Positions 18,484 through 28,964 are shown, counted from the first letter of the stretch. The stretch is 64,000 nt of DNA from Kaistia defluvii (GCF_026343955.1 NZ_JAPKNI010000007.1:153781-217780), one strand, 5' to 3'. Notes: a model not told the origin generated them from the sequence alone. Numbers and translations: made by a program.

Positions 18484-19722
18484 ATGGATAAGCGAACCGA
18501 GGCGCCCGCCGCCGATGTCAAAGCGGTTGGCACGGCCGATCACAGCCTTGACTCCCCGCGCCGACCGGCCGGGCTGACCCAGCCGATACTGGCGGGAATC
18601 ATCGCTGCCTTTGTCGGCTTCGCGAGTACGTTCACCGTTGTTCTACAAGGCTTTACGGCCGTTGGCGCAACGCAGGCGCAAGCCGCCTCCGGGCTCCTGG
18701 CGATCTGCATCGCGCAAGGCGTTCTGGGGATCGTCCTCAGTCACCGCTACCGCATTCCAATCACCATCGCGTGGTCGACGCCGGGTTCGGTCCTGCTCGC
18801 CGCGACGGGCCTGATCCAGGGCGGCTTTCCGGCCGCGGTCGGCGCTTTCATCCTCACCGGCGTGCTGATCATCGCGGCCGGCCTGATCAAGCCGTTCGGC
18901 CGGATCGTTTCGGCGATCCCGCCCGTGCTGGCGAGCGCCATGCTGGCGGGCATCCTGCTCAGCCTCTGCCTAGCTCCCGCCAAGGCGGTTGGGCTGCAAC
19001 CCGGTCTCGCCCTTCCCGTGGTTCTGGTCTGGGCGATCGTCGGGCGGATCCGGCGGATCTGGGCCGTTCCGGCGGCCGTGGCCACCGCCGTGGCGATGAT
19101 TGTCTGGACCCTTCCGCCCGGCGGACTGGCGATCGATCACGCCATCCCCGACATCGTCTTCGTCGTGCCGAGCTTCACAGCCCAGGGGCTGATCTCGCTC
19201 GCCATTCCGCTCTTCATCGTCACCATGGCCTCCCAGAACCTGCCGGGAATCGCGGTGATGCGGGCCAATGGCTACGAACCGCCGGTGGCGCCGGTGTTTC
19301 TCGGCACCGGCATCGCCAGCGTCCTGGTGGCGCCGTTCGGCGGCCACACGCTGAATTTCGCGGCAATCACGGCGGCGATGTGCGCGGGACCCGACTCGCA
19401 TCCGGATCCCGCGCGGCGCTGGGTCGCCTCGTTTGCGGGTGGCGTCGCCTATCTGTTCCTGGGACTAGGCGCCACGCTGGCCGCCGCTCTGGTCACGGCG
19501 GCACCGCAGGTCCTGATCCAGGCGGCGACCGGCCTCGCCCTCTTGGGCGCGTTCGGCGGCGCGCTGGCGGGCGCGATCGCGGTTGCCGCGCACAGAGATG
19601 CGGCAATCGTGACGTTTGTAACAGCAGCCTCGGGCCTTTCCTTTCTGGGCGTTGGAGCGGCATTCTGGGGAATAGTCGCGGGCGGAGCTTTCATGCTCCT
19701 CAACCGAAAATGGAGCCGATGA
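18484..19722 (+). CDS. benE: BenE-family benzoate/proton symporter
   Basis: This 412-residue polytopic inner membrane protein belongs to the BenE family, whose characterised members take up benzoate with protons. Hydrophobic segments run throughout from about residue 35. Family-like features include GFASTFTVVLQGF, ITIAWSTPGSVLL and the conserved FGGHTLNFAAITAA near residue 290. The ATG at 18484 lies beyond the operator; the longer frame from 18403 crosses it. Its last codons overlap the start of mobA (ATGA). No benzoate degradation genes are in the window, so the substrate is only a family-based guess. Confidence 0.87.
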   Translation: MDKRTEAPAADVKAVGTADHSLDSPRRPAGLTQPILAGIIAAFVGFASTFTVVLQGFTAVGATQAQAASGLLAICIAQGVLGIVLSHRYRIPITIAWSTPGSVLLAATGLIQGGFPAAVGAFILTGVLIIAAGLIKPFGRIVSAIPPVLASAMLAGILLSLCLAPAKAVGLQPGLALPVVLVWAIVGRIRRIWAVPAAVATAVAMIVWTLPPGGLAIDHAIPDIVFVVPSFTAQGLISLAIPLFIVTMASQNLPGIAVMRANGYEPPVAPVFLGTGIASVLVAPFGGHTLNFAAITAAMCAGPDSHPDPARRWVASFAGGVAYLFLGLGATLAAALVTAAPQVLIQAATGLALLGAFGGALAGAIAVAAHRDAAIVTFVTAASGLSFLGVGAAFWGIVAGGAFMLLNRKWSR

Positions 19723-20333
19723 CGATAGCAGGACTGATCCTCGCCGGAGGTAATTCGCGACGCATGGGACGCGAAAAGGCCTTCGTGCCCGTTGGCGGGC
19801 AGCCTTTGATCGAACGAGCGATCGGCCGGCTCGCCCCCCAGGTCGAGACGCTTGCGATCAACGCCAATGGCGATCCGGCCCGGTTCGCAGACTATAGTCT
19901 GCCGGTCCTTGCGGATGACCGTCCCGACACCGGGCCGCTCGGCGGCGTGCTCGCCGGCCTGCGTTGGGCCGAGGCACTGGCGGAACGACCGGAATTCGTC
20001 GCCACCGTGCCGATCGATACCCCGTTCTTCCCCGTCGATCTGGTGTCCCAACTGGCTGCACGCCAGAGCGATGCCCGCCGGATCACCATTGCCGCGTCGG
20101 GCGACCGGGACCACCCCGTCATCGCCCTCTGGCCCGTGGCTCTGGCCAATGTCCTGGACGAATGGCGCCTGACCGCGAAAAGCCAGGGCGTGCGGGCGTT
20201 CCTGGCCTCCTGCGGCTTTGCCGTCGTCAATTTCGAGCTGCCCCTGCATGGCCCGGATCCGTTCCTCAATATCAATACGCCGGAGGAGCGCGACGAGGCG
20301 GACGCATGGCTCGGCGTTCCCCGCCCGGCCTGA
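19719..20333 (+). CDS. mobA: Molybdenum cofactor guanylyltransferase MobA-like
   Basis: This 204-residue nucleotidyltransferase transfers GMP from GTP to molybdopterin cofactor. The signature LILAGGNSRRMGREKAFVPV (about residues 5-24) is the nucleotide-binding loop, followed by DDRPDTGPLGGVLAGL (about 66-81) and the metal-binding Asp in TVPIDTPFFP (about 100). The ATG at 19719 overlaps benE's TGA and has GGAG four bases upstream. Coupling of mobA to a benzoate-type transporter is unusual and suggests a molybdoenzyme in the imported compound's metabolism. Confidence 0.88.
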   Translation: MTIAGLILAGGNSRRMGREKAFVPVGGQPLIERAIGRLAPQVETLAINANGDPARFADYSLPVLADDRPDTGPLGGVLAGLRWAEALAERPEFVATVPIDTPFFPVDLVSQLAARQSDARRITIAASGDRDHPVIALWPVALANVLDEWRLTAKSQGVRAFLASCGFAVVNFELPLHGPDPFLNINTPEERDEADAWLGVPRPA

Positions 20334-20470
20334 AACTGCTTTGAATTCCAGGACAGTTGCGGCCCGCCGGCAAAAGGTGGGAAGATAAGACAAGAGAGTG
20401 CCGGCCAGGGAAGCGATGCGAGGACCGGCGCTCCAATTCCGGTAGAAACGCGCGTCAGAGGGAATTCAAT

Positions 20471-21235
20471 ATGCGTATCGTGAAGCGGGTCGCCATTGCG
20501 GCTTTGGCCCTGATGGCTGTCTCCGGCGCCGTTCAGGCGAAGGAATGGAAGAACATCCGGGTCGCCGTCGAAGGCGCTTTCCCGCCGTTCAATTCCGTCA
20601 GTGCGGACGGCCAGCTTGAGGGATTCGACGTCGATATCGCCAAGGCGATCTGCGCGAACCTGAAGGCGGAGTGCACCTTCACCGTCCAGGACTGGGATGG
20701 CCTGATCCCGGCGCTGCAGGCCGGCAAGTTCGATACCATCATCTCGTCCATGTCGATCACCGACGAGCGCAAGAAGGTCATCGACTTCTCACGTCCCTAC
20801 TACCAGTCGCCCTCCTCTTTCGTCGCGCCGAAGAGCGCCGGCATCAAGGATACGTCGCCGGAAGGCCTGAAGGGCAAGACCATCGGCGCGCAGTCCTCGA
20901 CCGTGCAGGCGACCGAACTCGAAGAGAAGTACAAGGGCTCCGACATCAAACTCTATCCGACCCAGGATGAGGTCAATCTCGACCTGGTGGCAGGCCGCAT
21001 CGACCTGCTCTTCGTCGACAAGCTGCCCGGTCTCGAATGGCTGAAGACGGCGGACGGCGCCAACTACGAGTTCGTCGGCACCGACTTGCCGACCGATGGC
21101 GTCGGCGCCGCCGTTCGCAAGGAAGACAGCGACCTGCGCGACCAGATCTCGGCCGCCATCCTCGCCATCAAGGCCGACGGCACCTACGACAAGATCAACG
21201 CCAAGTACTTCCCCTTCTCGATCTGGAAGGAATAG
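20471..21235 (+). CDS. Polar amino acid ABC transporter, substrate-binding protein
   Basis: This 254-residue periplasmic binding protein has a signal peptide at residues 1-22 (RIVKRVAIAALALMAV ... VQAKE). The SBP family 3 pattern is clear: EGAFPPFNSVSADGQLEGFDVDIAKAI, DWDGLIPALQAGKFDTIISSMSIT and FSRPYYQSPSSFV, close to lysine/arginine/ornithine- or octopine-binding proteins. The Asp/Arg contacts for an alpha-amino acid are expected in these stretches. GAGGGA lies eight bases before the ATG. Two permease genes follow, completing a HAAT-type importer apart from its ATPase. Confidence 0.92.
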   Translation: MRIVKRVAIAALALMAVSGAVQAKEWKNIRVAVEGAFPPFNSVSADGQLEGFDVDIAKAICANLKAECTFTVQDWDGLIPALQAGKFDTIISSMSITDERKKVIDFSRPYYQSPSSFVAPKSAGIKDTSPEGLKGKTIGAQSSTVQATELEEKYKGSDIKLYPTQDEVNLDLVAGRIDLLFVDKLPGLEWLKTADGANYEFVGTDLPTDGVGAAVRKEDSDLRDQISAAILAIKADGTYDKINAKYFPFSIWKE

Positions 21236-21306
21236 GGATCACGCGAGGCAGGGCACGCACCCTGCCTCGCGGTTCCGCATGAAAGGACCGTGGGGGGACG
21301 GGCGGC

Positions 21307-22017
21307 GTGGATCTACTGAGACTGCTGAGTTTCGGGCCGGATGGCTGGGGCGACGAACTGCTCCAAGGCACCTGGCTCACGATCCGGCTCGCTTTGGCAA
21401 CCGTTCCCTTCGGCCTGGCGCTGGGCTTCCTGGTCGCTTTGGCCAAACGCAGCCCCAACCGCTATCTCCGCGCCTTCGGCAACGCCTATACGACCGTGTT
21501 TCGCGGCCTGCCGGAACTGCTGACGATCTTCATCGTCTATTTTGGCGGCCAGATCGCCTTGCAACGCATCGTCGGGCTGTTCAGCGGCGCGACGGTCGAG
21601 GTCAACGGCTTCATCGCCGGCATGGTGGCGCTCGGCGTGGTCTTCTCGGCCTATGCGTCGGAAGTGTTCCTCGGCGCCTTCAACAACATCACGCGCGGCC
21701 AGTATGAAGCCGCCTATGCGCTCGGGCTTCGGCCGGCGACGACGCTTCGGCTGGTCATCATTCCGCAGCTCGTGCGCCTCGCGCTGCCAGGCCTCGCCAA
21801 TCTCTGGCTGATCCTGCTGAAAGACACCTCGCTCGTCTCGGTGATCGCGCTCGATGATCTATTGCGCAAGACGGGCCTCGCCGTCCGCGTGACCAAGGAG
21901 CCCTTCCTGTTTTTTGGCGTCGCCTGCCTGATCTATCTGGCGCTGTCGATGATCTCGTCGATCGGCATCGTCGCGATCGAGCGCTGGGCCAATCGCGGCC
22001 TGAGGAGAGCGTCATGA
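21307..22017 (+). CDS. Polar amino acid ABC transporter permease (HisQ-like)
   Basis: This 236-residue inner membrane protein starts at a GTG after GGGGGGACGGG. It has the HisM/HisQ fold with about five membrane helices. The EAA loop that contacts the ATPase is at EAAYALGLRPATTLRLVIIP (about residues 135-154). FRGLPELLTIFIVYFGG near residue 65 is the usual permease stretch. Its end overlaps the next permease by four bases (ATGA), so the two probably form a heterodimer at a fixed ratio. Confidence 0.92.
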   Translation: MDLLRLLSFGPDGWGDELLQGTWLTIRLALATVPFGLALGFLVALAKRSPNRYLRAFGNAYTTVFRGLPELLTIFIVYFGGQIALQRIVGLFSGATVEVNGFIAGMVALGVVFSAYASEVFLGAFNNITRGQYEAAYALGLRPATTLRLVIIPQLVRLALPGLANLWLILLKDTSLVSVIALDDLLRKTGLAVRVTKEPFLFFGVACLIYLALSMISSIGIVAIERWANRGLRRAS

Positions 22018-22700
22018 ATTGGGACGCTCTCGCCACCTATGGCCCGCGCATGCTGCAGGGCCTGGTGGTCACGCTGCAACTGGTCGTCATCTCGATCACG
22101 CTGGGCGCGCTGCTCTCCATCCCCGTCGCGCTGGCGCGAATGAGCCGGAGCCGCATCCTGCGGGCGGTCTCGTTCGGCTACATGTATTTCTTCCGCGGCA
22201 CGCCGCTGCTGGCGCAGGTCTTTCTCGTCTATTACGGTGCCGGCCAGTTCCGGACGCAGCTCGAAGCGATCGGGCTCTGGTGGCTGTTCCGGGACGCCTT
22301 TTTCTGCTGCGTGCTCACCTTCACGCTGAATACCGGCGCCTATCAGGCCGAGATTCTGCGGGGCGCCATCCGCGCCGTGCCGGCAGGCCAGCGCGAGGCC
22401 GCCATGTCGCTCGGCCTCCGGCCGCGTCAGATCTTCCGCAAGATCGTGATGCCGCAGGCGATCCTGATCGCGCTGCGTCCGCTCGGCAACGAAGTGATCC
22501 TCATGGTGAAGGGGTCTTCCGTGGCGGCGATCGTGACCGTGTTCGACCTGATGGGCGTCACCCGCCTCGCCTATTCACGCACCTTCGACTTCCAGGTCTA
22601 TCTCTGGGCGGCCGTGCTCTATCTGGTCGTCGTCGAGATCATCCGCCGCGTCTGGGACAAGCTTGAACATCGCCTGACGCGACACATGCGGTCTGCCTGA
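22014..22700 (+). CDS. Polar amino acid ABC transporter permease (HisM-like)
   Basis: This is the second permease, 228 residues, with FRGTPLLAQVFLVYYG near residue 60 and the EAA loop at REAAMSLGLRPRQIFRKIVM (about 125-144). It is the translational partner of the preceding gene. The operon stops here: the expected ATP-binding subunit is not encoded next to it or elsewhere in the window, so it must come from another locus or be shared with another importer. Confidence 0.92.
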   Translation: MNWDALATYGPRMLQGLVVTLQLVVISITLGALLSIPVALARMSRSRILRAVSFGYMYFFRGTPLLAQVFLVYYGAGQFRTQLEAIGLWWLFRDAFFCCVLTFTLNTGAYQAEILRGAIRAVPAGQREAAMSLGLRPRQIFRKIVMPQAILIALRPLGNEVILMVKGSSVAAIVTVFDLMGVTRLAYSRTFDFQVYLWAAVLYLVVVEIIRRVWDKLEHRLTRHMRSA

Positions 22701-22735
22701 ACGCGCGCGGCAGGATCGCCCGCCGCTGCGCCAGA

Positions 22736-22761
22736 TGGCATAGAGCGACGCCCCTATGCCA
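22736..22761. terminator. Hairpin between convergent permease and Lrp genes
   Basis: TGGCATAG (22736-22743) and CTATGCCA (22754-22761) are exact inverse copies with a 10-base loop. The right arm includes the stop codon of the Lrp gene. It can end transcription from both sides. Confidence 0.5.
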
Positions 22762-23242
22762 TGCCCTTGTCTTTTTCGAGCGGGATGTAGTTCAGCGGCA
22801 GCGCCGTCGCGTATTTGATCTGCTCCATCGCGAAGGCCGAGGAGACGTCGGCAATATCGATGCGCGAGATCAGCCGCTTGTAGAACAGGTCATAGGCCTC
22901 GATATCAGGCACGACGACGCGCAGCAGATAGTCGACCTGCCCGCTCATGCGGTAGAATTCGACCACCTCGGGGACGTCGCGAATGACCTCCGCGAAGCGC
23001 TTGAGCCATTCTTCATTGTGCTGGCTGGTCGTGATCGAGACGAATACGGTGACCTTGGCATTCACCTTCTTCGGGTCGAGGACCGCGACGCGCTTGGTGA
23101 TGACGCCGTCTTCTTCCAGCTTCTGGATGCGCCGCCAGCAGGGCGTGGTCGAAAGGCCGACTCGCCGACCGATTTCCGCGACGGGGATGGTGGCGTCTTC
23201 CTGCAGGATTTGCAGGATTTTTCGGTCGAGCCGGTCAATCAT
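22754..23242 (-). CDS. Lrp/AsnC-family transcriptional regulator
   Basis: This 162-residue regulator begins LDRKILQILQEDATIPVAEI, the typical Lrp helix-turn-helix, with recognition helix in GLSTTPCWRRIQKLEEDGVI (about residues 29-48). The C-terminal RAM/ACT-like domain with SGQVDYLLRVVVPD (about 99-112) binds amino acids and mediates oligomerisation. It converges on the amino acid importer, so it may respond to the same amino acid, though only position supports that. Confidence 0.92.
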   Translation of the reverse strand: MIDRLDRKILQILQEDATIPVAEIGRRVGLSTTPCWRRIQKLEEDGVITKRVAVLDPKKVNAKVTVFVSITTSQHNEEWLKRFAEVIRDVPEVVEFYRMSGQVDYLLRVVVPDIEAYDLFYKRLISRIDIADVSSAFAMEQIKYATALPLNYIPLEKDKGMA

Positions 23243-23359
23243 TCAGGAACCCTCTGCCCTGGGCCCGGACGATGCTAGCATCATTTTCCAATGAGTACTT
23301 TTTTCGCCTGGCAATTGAGAATATTATTCCGTGATGAATGCTTATTTCGGCGGATGTTG

Positions 23360-24025
23360 TCAACTCGGCGCTTGGAGTCGCGCAGCCACCAGGCCTTTCA
23401 AGACCGGCAGCAAATCGGCTTCGAACCACGGGTTCCGCTTGATCCAGCCGGAGTTTCGCCACGAGGGATGCGGCAGCGGCAGGATCTTCGGTCCATCTGT
23501 CTCGTCCAGGATCGCGCGCCAGTCGCCAACCGTCTCCGTCAGGCTGCCGCGCACGCGTCTACCCAGATGAAATTGCTGCGCATAGAGCCCGACGGCAAGG
23601 ACCAGGTCGACCGCCGGCATCCGGCCCAGCAGCGCGTCGTGCCAGGCTGGCGCGCATTCGCGCCTCGGCGGCAGGTCGCCGCCCTTGGCATCGAGACCCG
23701 GAAAGCAGAAACCCATCGGCACGATGGCGATGCGCGCCTCGTCATAGAATTCGCCTTCGCCTATGCCCATCCAGTCGCGCAGCCGGTCCCCCGACGGATC
23801 GGTGAACGGCTTGCCGGATGCGTGCACGCGCGTGCCCGGCGCCTGGCCTGCAATCAGGATGCGGGCGGTGGCGGAGGCACGGACAACCGGACGCGGCTCG
23901 TGCGGCAAAGGCCGGCCGCGCGGCCGGTCGACACAGATCCGACATTGACGGATCTCCCCAACCAGGTCTTCGAGCTCGGCCTGGACCATCGGGGCGGGAT
24001 TTAGCAATGACTTAACCATGCTCAT
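23360..24025 (-). CDS. Uracil-DNA glycosylase family protein
   Basis: This roughly 221-residue protein has the UDG fold. Motif A is LIAGQAPGTRVHASGKPFTD (GQAPG, where family 4 enzymes usually have GEAPG), and motif B is PHPSWRN. Cysteines in CRIC near the N-terminus, in GFCFPG and in RRECAP could hold an iron-sulfur cluster as in family 4 and 5 enzymes. It probably removes uracil or another damaged base, but the altered motif A makes activity uncertain. ATG 24025 is used; 24019 and 23989 are alternatives and none has a strong ribosome site. Confidence 0.8.
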   Translation of the reverse strand: MSMVKSLLNPAPMVQAELEDLVGEIRQCRICVDRPRGRPLPHEPRPVVRASATARILIAGQAPGTRVHASGKPFTDPSGDRLRDWMGIGEGEFYDEARIAIVPMGFCFPGLDAKGGDLPPRRECAPAWHDALLGRMPAVDLVLAVGLYAQQFHLGRRVRGSLTETVGDWRAILDETDGPKILPLPHPSWRNSGWIKRNPWFEADLLPVLKGLVAARLQAPS

Positions 24026-24097
24026 CAAGTTGGCATTAAGCGTTCGAAACGCAAATTCGGCAACTAGCTAGAGTGCTTCCTTGAAGGAAGTCGTGGG

Positions 24098-25630
<1,533 letters not shown>

Positions 25631-25631
25631 C

Positions 25632-26660
25632 TCAGTCCGCCTTGCCTGAGACGCCCGCCTGCGCGAAGGTCGCCATGCCGGTGTGGATCTCAGCCGCCGC
25701 CTTGACCAGGCCCGCGGCCATGGCCGCGCCCGTGCCTTCGCCGAGCCGCATGCCGAGATCGAGCAGCGCCGTCTTGCCCATCGCCGCCAGCAGCCTGGCA
25801 TGCGGCGGCTCGGCCGAGACATGGCCGAACTGGCAATGATCGAGCGAGGACGGGTTGATCTTGTAGAGCACGGCGGCGGCGGCGGTGGCGACATAGCCGT
25901 CGATTATGACCGGGATGCGGCTCATCCGGGCGGCCAGGATCGCGCCCGCCATGGCGGCAAGCTCGCGCCCGCCAAGGCGACGCAGCACTTCCAGCGGGTC
26001 GCGCAGATGGGCGGAATGCAGCTCCAGCGCCGTATCGATGACGGCGGCCTTGCGCGCCACGCCTTCGGCGTCGACGCCGGTGCCGGGTCCAACCCAGTCC
26101 CGACCCGTGCCGCCGAACAGTCCGGCCGCGACGGCGCCGGCGATCGTCGTATTGCCGATGCCCATTTCGCCGATCGCCAACAGGTCGATTCCGCCGGCCG
26201 TCGCCTCCATGCCGAACGCCATGGTGGCGGCGCAGCCGGCTTCGTCCAGCGCGGGCTCGACCGTGATGTCGCCGGTCGGAATGTCGAGCGCGAGGTCGAA
26301 CACCTTCAGACCGAGATCATAGACGATGCAGATCTGGTTGATCGCCGCGCCGCCGGCGGCAAAATTCTCGACCATCTGCTGGGTGACGCTGGACGGGTAG
26401 GCGGAAACGCCCTGCGCCGCGACGCCGTGATTGCCGGCGAAGATCGCGACCAGCGGACGGGTGACGGCGGGGCGCGCCCTGCCCTGCCAGCCGCCAAGCC
26501 ATTCGGCGAGATCCTCCAGCCGGCCGAGCGAACCGGCCGGCTTGGTCAGCTGCGCGTCGCGCGCCCGGATGGCGAGCACGGCCGCCTCGTCGCGCCCCGG
26601 CATCTCGTCGAAGAGCGCGCGAATGTCGTCGAAAGGAAGTCCGGAAGCGGAGCGGGCCAT
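25632..26660 (-). CDS. cobT: Nicotinate-nucleotide-dimethylbenzimidazole phosphoribosyltransferase
   Basis: CobT (CobU in the aerobic-pathway naming) makes alpha-ribazole 5'-phosphate for the lower ligand of cobalamin. The 342-residue protein has the family sequences FAGNHGVAAQGVSAYP (about 74-89), IGEMGIGNTTIAGAV (about 170-184), VGPGTGVD and RLGEGTGAAMA (about 306-316), where the catalytic Glu normally lies. The length matches the family. It diverges from cobS across 140 bases. No cobalamin riboswitch is recognisable in that gap. Confidence 0.95.
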   Translation of the reverse strand: MARSASGLPFDDIRALFDEMPGRDEAAVLAIRARDAQLTKPAGSLGRLEDLAEWLGGWQGRARPAVTRPLVAIFAGNHGVAAQGVSAYPSSVTQQMVENFAAGGAAINQICIVYDLGLKVFDLALDIPTGDITVEPALDEAGCAATMAFGMEATAGGIDLLAIGEMGIGNTTIAGAVAAGLFGGTGRDWVGPGTGVDAEGVARKAAVIDTALELHSAHLRDPLEVLRRLGGRELAAMAGAILAARMSRIPVIIDGYVATAAAAVLYKINPSSLDHCQFGHVSAEPPHARLLAAMGKTALLDLGMRLGEGTGAAMAAGLVKAAAEIHTGMATFAQAGVSGKAD

Positions 26661-26800
26661 GCGTATCTCGGCTAGGTGTGGGGTGGATGGATCGGCACAC
26701 TTTGCGGCCGGCGGCGGGCGATCTATAACCCTCCTCCAGCGTACCGCAAGCGTCGATGACGCCGAGTCGGTGCGACGATCCGCCGACGGGGGCAGTTGCC

Positions 26801-27604
26801 ATGACCGATGACCAGTACCGGGCCGTCTTTCGCACCTCGCTCTTCGAACTCGCGGCGGCGACGGCTTTCCTGACGCGGCTGCCGGCAGCCTGGATGGGCG
26901 TGGCTGCGGATCGTCGGCCCGATTTCACGATCGCCGCGCGCGCCTTCCCCGGTGTCGGCCTGCTGGTCGGCCTTGTCGGTGCCATCGTCCTGCTGCTGGC
27001 CCACGCGCTCGGCATGCCGCTGCTCGCATCCGCCGCCCTCTCGCTCGCCGCCACGATCGCGCTGACCGGCGCCCTGCATGAAGATGGTCTTGCCGATACG
27101 GCCGACGGCTTCGGCGGCGGCACGACGGCGACGCGCAAGCTGGAAATCATGCGCGACAGCCGGATCGGCACGTTTGGCGCGCTAGCGCTGATCCTGTCGC
27201 TCCTGCTGCGCACGACGCTGGTCGCCAACCTGCTGCCCTATGGCGCATGGCCCGTCGCCACCGCGCTGATCGGCGCGGAAATCGTCAGCCGTGCGGCGAT
27301 CGTCCAGCTTTGGGCGGCCCTGCCGCCGGCCCGCTTCGAGGGCCTCGCCAGCGCCACCGGACGCCCCTCCCGCGACACGAGCCTGACCGCCATCGGCATC
27401 GCCGTGGTGGCGGCGCTGATCTGCGGCGCGATCGGAACCGGTATCCTCCCGGTCGTCGTCGCGCTCCTTGTCGCCGGGGCGGCGACCTATGCCTTTCAGC
27501 TTCTCTGCGCCTTGCAGATTGCCGGTCAGACCGGCGACACGCTCGGCGCGGCCCAGCAGGTCGCGCTCGTCACCTATCTGATGGCGATCGTCGCCGCGAC
27601 ATGA
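26801..27604 (+). CDS. cobS: Adenosylcobinamide-GDP ribazoletransferase
   Basis: CobS (CobV) joins alpha-ribazole (or its phosphate) to adenosylcobinamide-GDP, the last step of cobalamin assembly, in the inner membrane. This 267-residue polytopic protein has the signature HEDGLADTADGFGGG (about residues 89-103), with acidic residues for the metal site, and MRDSRIGTFGALAL after it. The ATG at 26801 begins the typical N-terminus leading to FLTRLP; the frame from 26756 is unlikely. It ends with a four-base overlap (ATGA) with the DUF1289 gene. Confidence 0.95.
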   Translation: MTDDQYRAVFRTSLFELAAATAFLTRLPAAWMGVAADRRPDFTIAARAFPGVGLLVGLVGAIVLLLAHALGMPLLASAALSLAATIALTGALHEDGLADTADGFGGGTTATRKLEIMRDSRIGTFGALALILSLLLRTTLVANLLPYGAWPVATALIGAEIVSRAAIVQLWAALPPARFEGLASATGRPSRDTSLTAIGIAVVAALICGAIGTGILPVVVALLVAGAATYAFQLLCALQIAGQTGDTLGAAQQVALVTYLMAIVAAT

Positions 27605-27777
27605 TCTCACCCTGCATCAGCCTCTGCGTGCTCGATCCCGAGTCGGAGCTCTGCGAGGGCTGTGGCCGCAGCCTCGACGAGATCAGCCAATGGTCGCGCA
27701 TGACGGACGATCAGCGCCGCGCGGTGATGAGCCGCCTGCCCGAACGACTCAAGGACCTTGTCTCAACGAGCACCTGA
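27601..27777 (+). CDS. DUF1289 small cysteine-rich protein
   Basis: This 58-residue protein matches the DUF1289 pattern SPCISLCVLDPESELCEGCGR, with Cys at 5, 9, 18 and 21, followed by EISQWSRMTDDQRRAVM. The four cysteines probably bind zinc or an iron-sulfur cluster; the function is unknown. Its start overlaps the cobS stop, so it is translated from the same mRNA. DUF1289 genes recur beside many unrelated genes in proteobacteria, so cobalamin involvement does not follow. Confidence 0.88.
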   Translation: MISPCISLCVLDPESELCEGCGRSLDEISQWSRMTDDQRRAVMSRLPERLKDLVSTST

Positions 27778-27941
27778 CGGCACGACCCGGTGAGATCGCG
27801 GGGCGAGCCTGCTGGCGTCTCACGGAGCCGCTGCGGCAGCAGCGTGGCCGGGTCCGGGCATCGTCGGCCGGAAATGAAGGAGCGGCCGCCGGGAGCAGCG
27901 ACCGCTCTACTTGCCGTTGGAATGCCACCCCGTCGGCAGCG

Positions 27942-28937
27942 TCACGCCGCGGCGTGGGCCTCGGCCATCGCACGGCGGCCCTCGCGATTGGCCATGACGC
28001 TGACGATCAGCAACTGGCAGAAGTGATAGAGCATGATCGGCGCGATGATCAGACCCAGCGCCGGGGAACTCGCAAACATGATCTTCGCGAGCGGCACGCC
28101 GGTCGCCAACGACTTCTTCGAGGCGCAATAGAGGCAGGCGATCGTATCGGGCCGGTTCAGCCCCATCAGCCGGCACGGGATCAGCATCAGGCCGTAGATG
28201 ATGAAGAACAGCGCGATCACGCCGACGATGATCGACACGATCAGGCTGACGTCATGGCCCGCCCAGACGCCCTCGACGATCGAGTCGGCGAAGGAGTTGT
28301 AGACGATCGCCAGGATGATCGCCCGGTCGGCGAGACGGATCGCCTTGATGTGGCGCGTGGCCCAGCCAAAGAGCCAGTGCCGGGCGATCTGACCGACGAT
28401 GATCGGCAGCAGCACCAGCAGCACGATCTTGCCGATCACCGGCAGGAGCGGCAGGCCGACGCCGGTCGATGACAGGAACCACGCCATCAGCAGCGGCGTC
28501 GCGAAGACGCCGATCAGGCTGGAGAGCGTCGCGTTGAAGATCGCGACCGGCACATTGCCCCGGGCCAGCGACGTCATGGCGACGGAGGACGAGACGGTCG
28601 AGGGCAACGCCGCCAGATAGAAGAAGCCGATCCAGACCTCTTCCGGAACGAAGCCCTTGAGCGGCGTACCCAGGGTCAGAACGACGATCGGAAACAGCAC
28701 GAAGGTGCAGAGCTGCACGGCTATGTGAACTCGCCAGTGGCGGATGCCGGCATGCATGCGTTCGGGCGCCAGCGTCAGGCCGTAGAGAAAGAAGATCACC
28801 GCGACGCCATAGGTCGCGATGGCGTCCATGTGCAGGACACCGCCGGATTCGCCGGGCCCGGGAAAGGCAATCGCTGCGATGACCACGAGGACCAGCGCAA
28901 TCAGGAAGCCGTCGATTGTGAAACCGCGGATCGTCAT
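27942..28937 (-). CDS. Bile acid:sodium symporter family protein (YfeH-like)
   Basis: This 331-residue membrane protein has about ten helices and resembles the SBF-like (YfeH) group of bile acid:sodium symporter relatives. Recognisable stretches are FFLYGLTLAPERM (about 49-61), ALPSTVSSSVAMTSLARGN (about 111-129) and ASKKSLATGVPLAKI (about 275-289), which match the two crossed sodium-site regions. Substrates of bacterial members are mostly unknown organic anions. It lies downstream of dusA, separated by two hairpins, so it is probably transcribed independently. Confidence 0.88.
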   Translation of the reverse strand: MTIRGFTIDGFLIALVLVVIAAIAFPGPGESGGVLHMDAIATYGVAVIFFLYGLTLAPERMHAGIRHWRVHIAVQLCTFVLFPIVVLTLGTPLKGFVPEEVWIGFFYLAALPSTVSSSVAMTSLARGNVPVAIFNATLSSLIGVFATPLLMAWFLSSTGVGLPLLPVIGKIVLLVLLPIIVGQIARHWLFGWATRHIKAIRLADRAIILAIVYNSFADSIVEGVWAGHDVSLIVSIIVGVIALFFIIYGLMLIPCRLMGLNRPDTIACLYCASKKSLATGVPLAKIMFASSPALGLIIAPIMLYHFCQLLIVSVMANREGRRAMAEAHAAA

Positions 28938-28964
28938 GTCAGAGCGCTTTCATTGCGGAAAGGA

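Noticed and set aside
26661..26800. Cobalamin riboswitch between cobT and cobS
   Set aside because: The gap is only 140 bases and I see no B12-box (GCCACTG-like) or other conserved core of that riboswitch.
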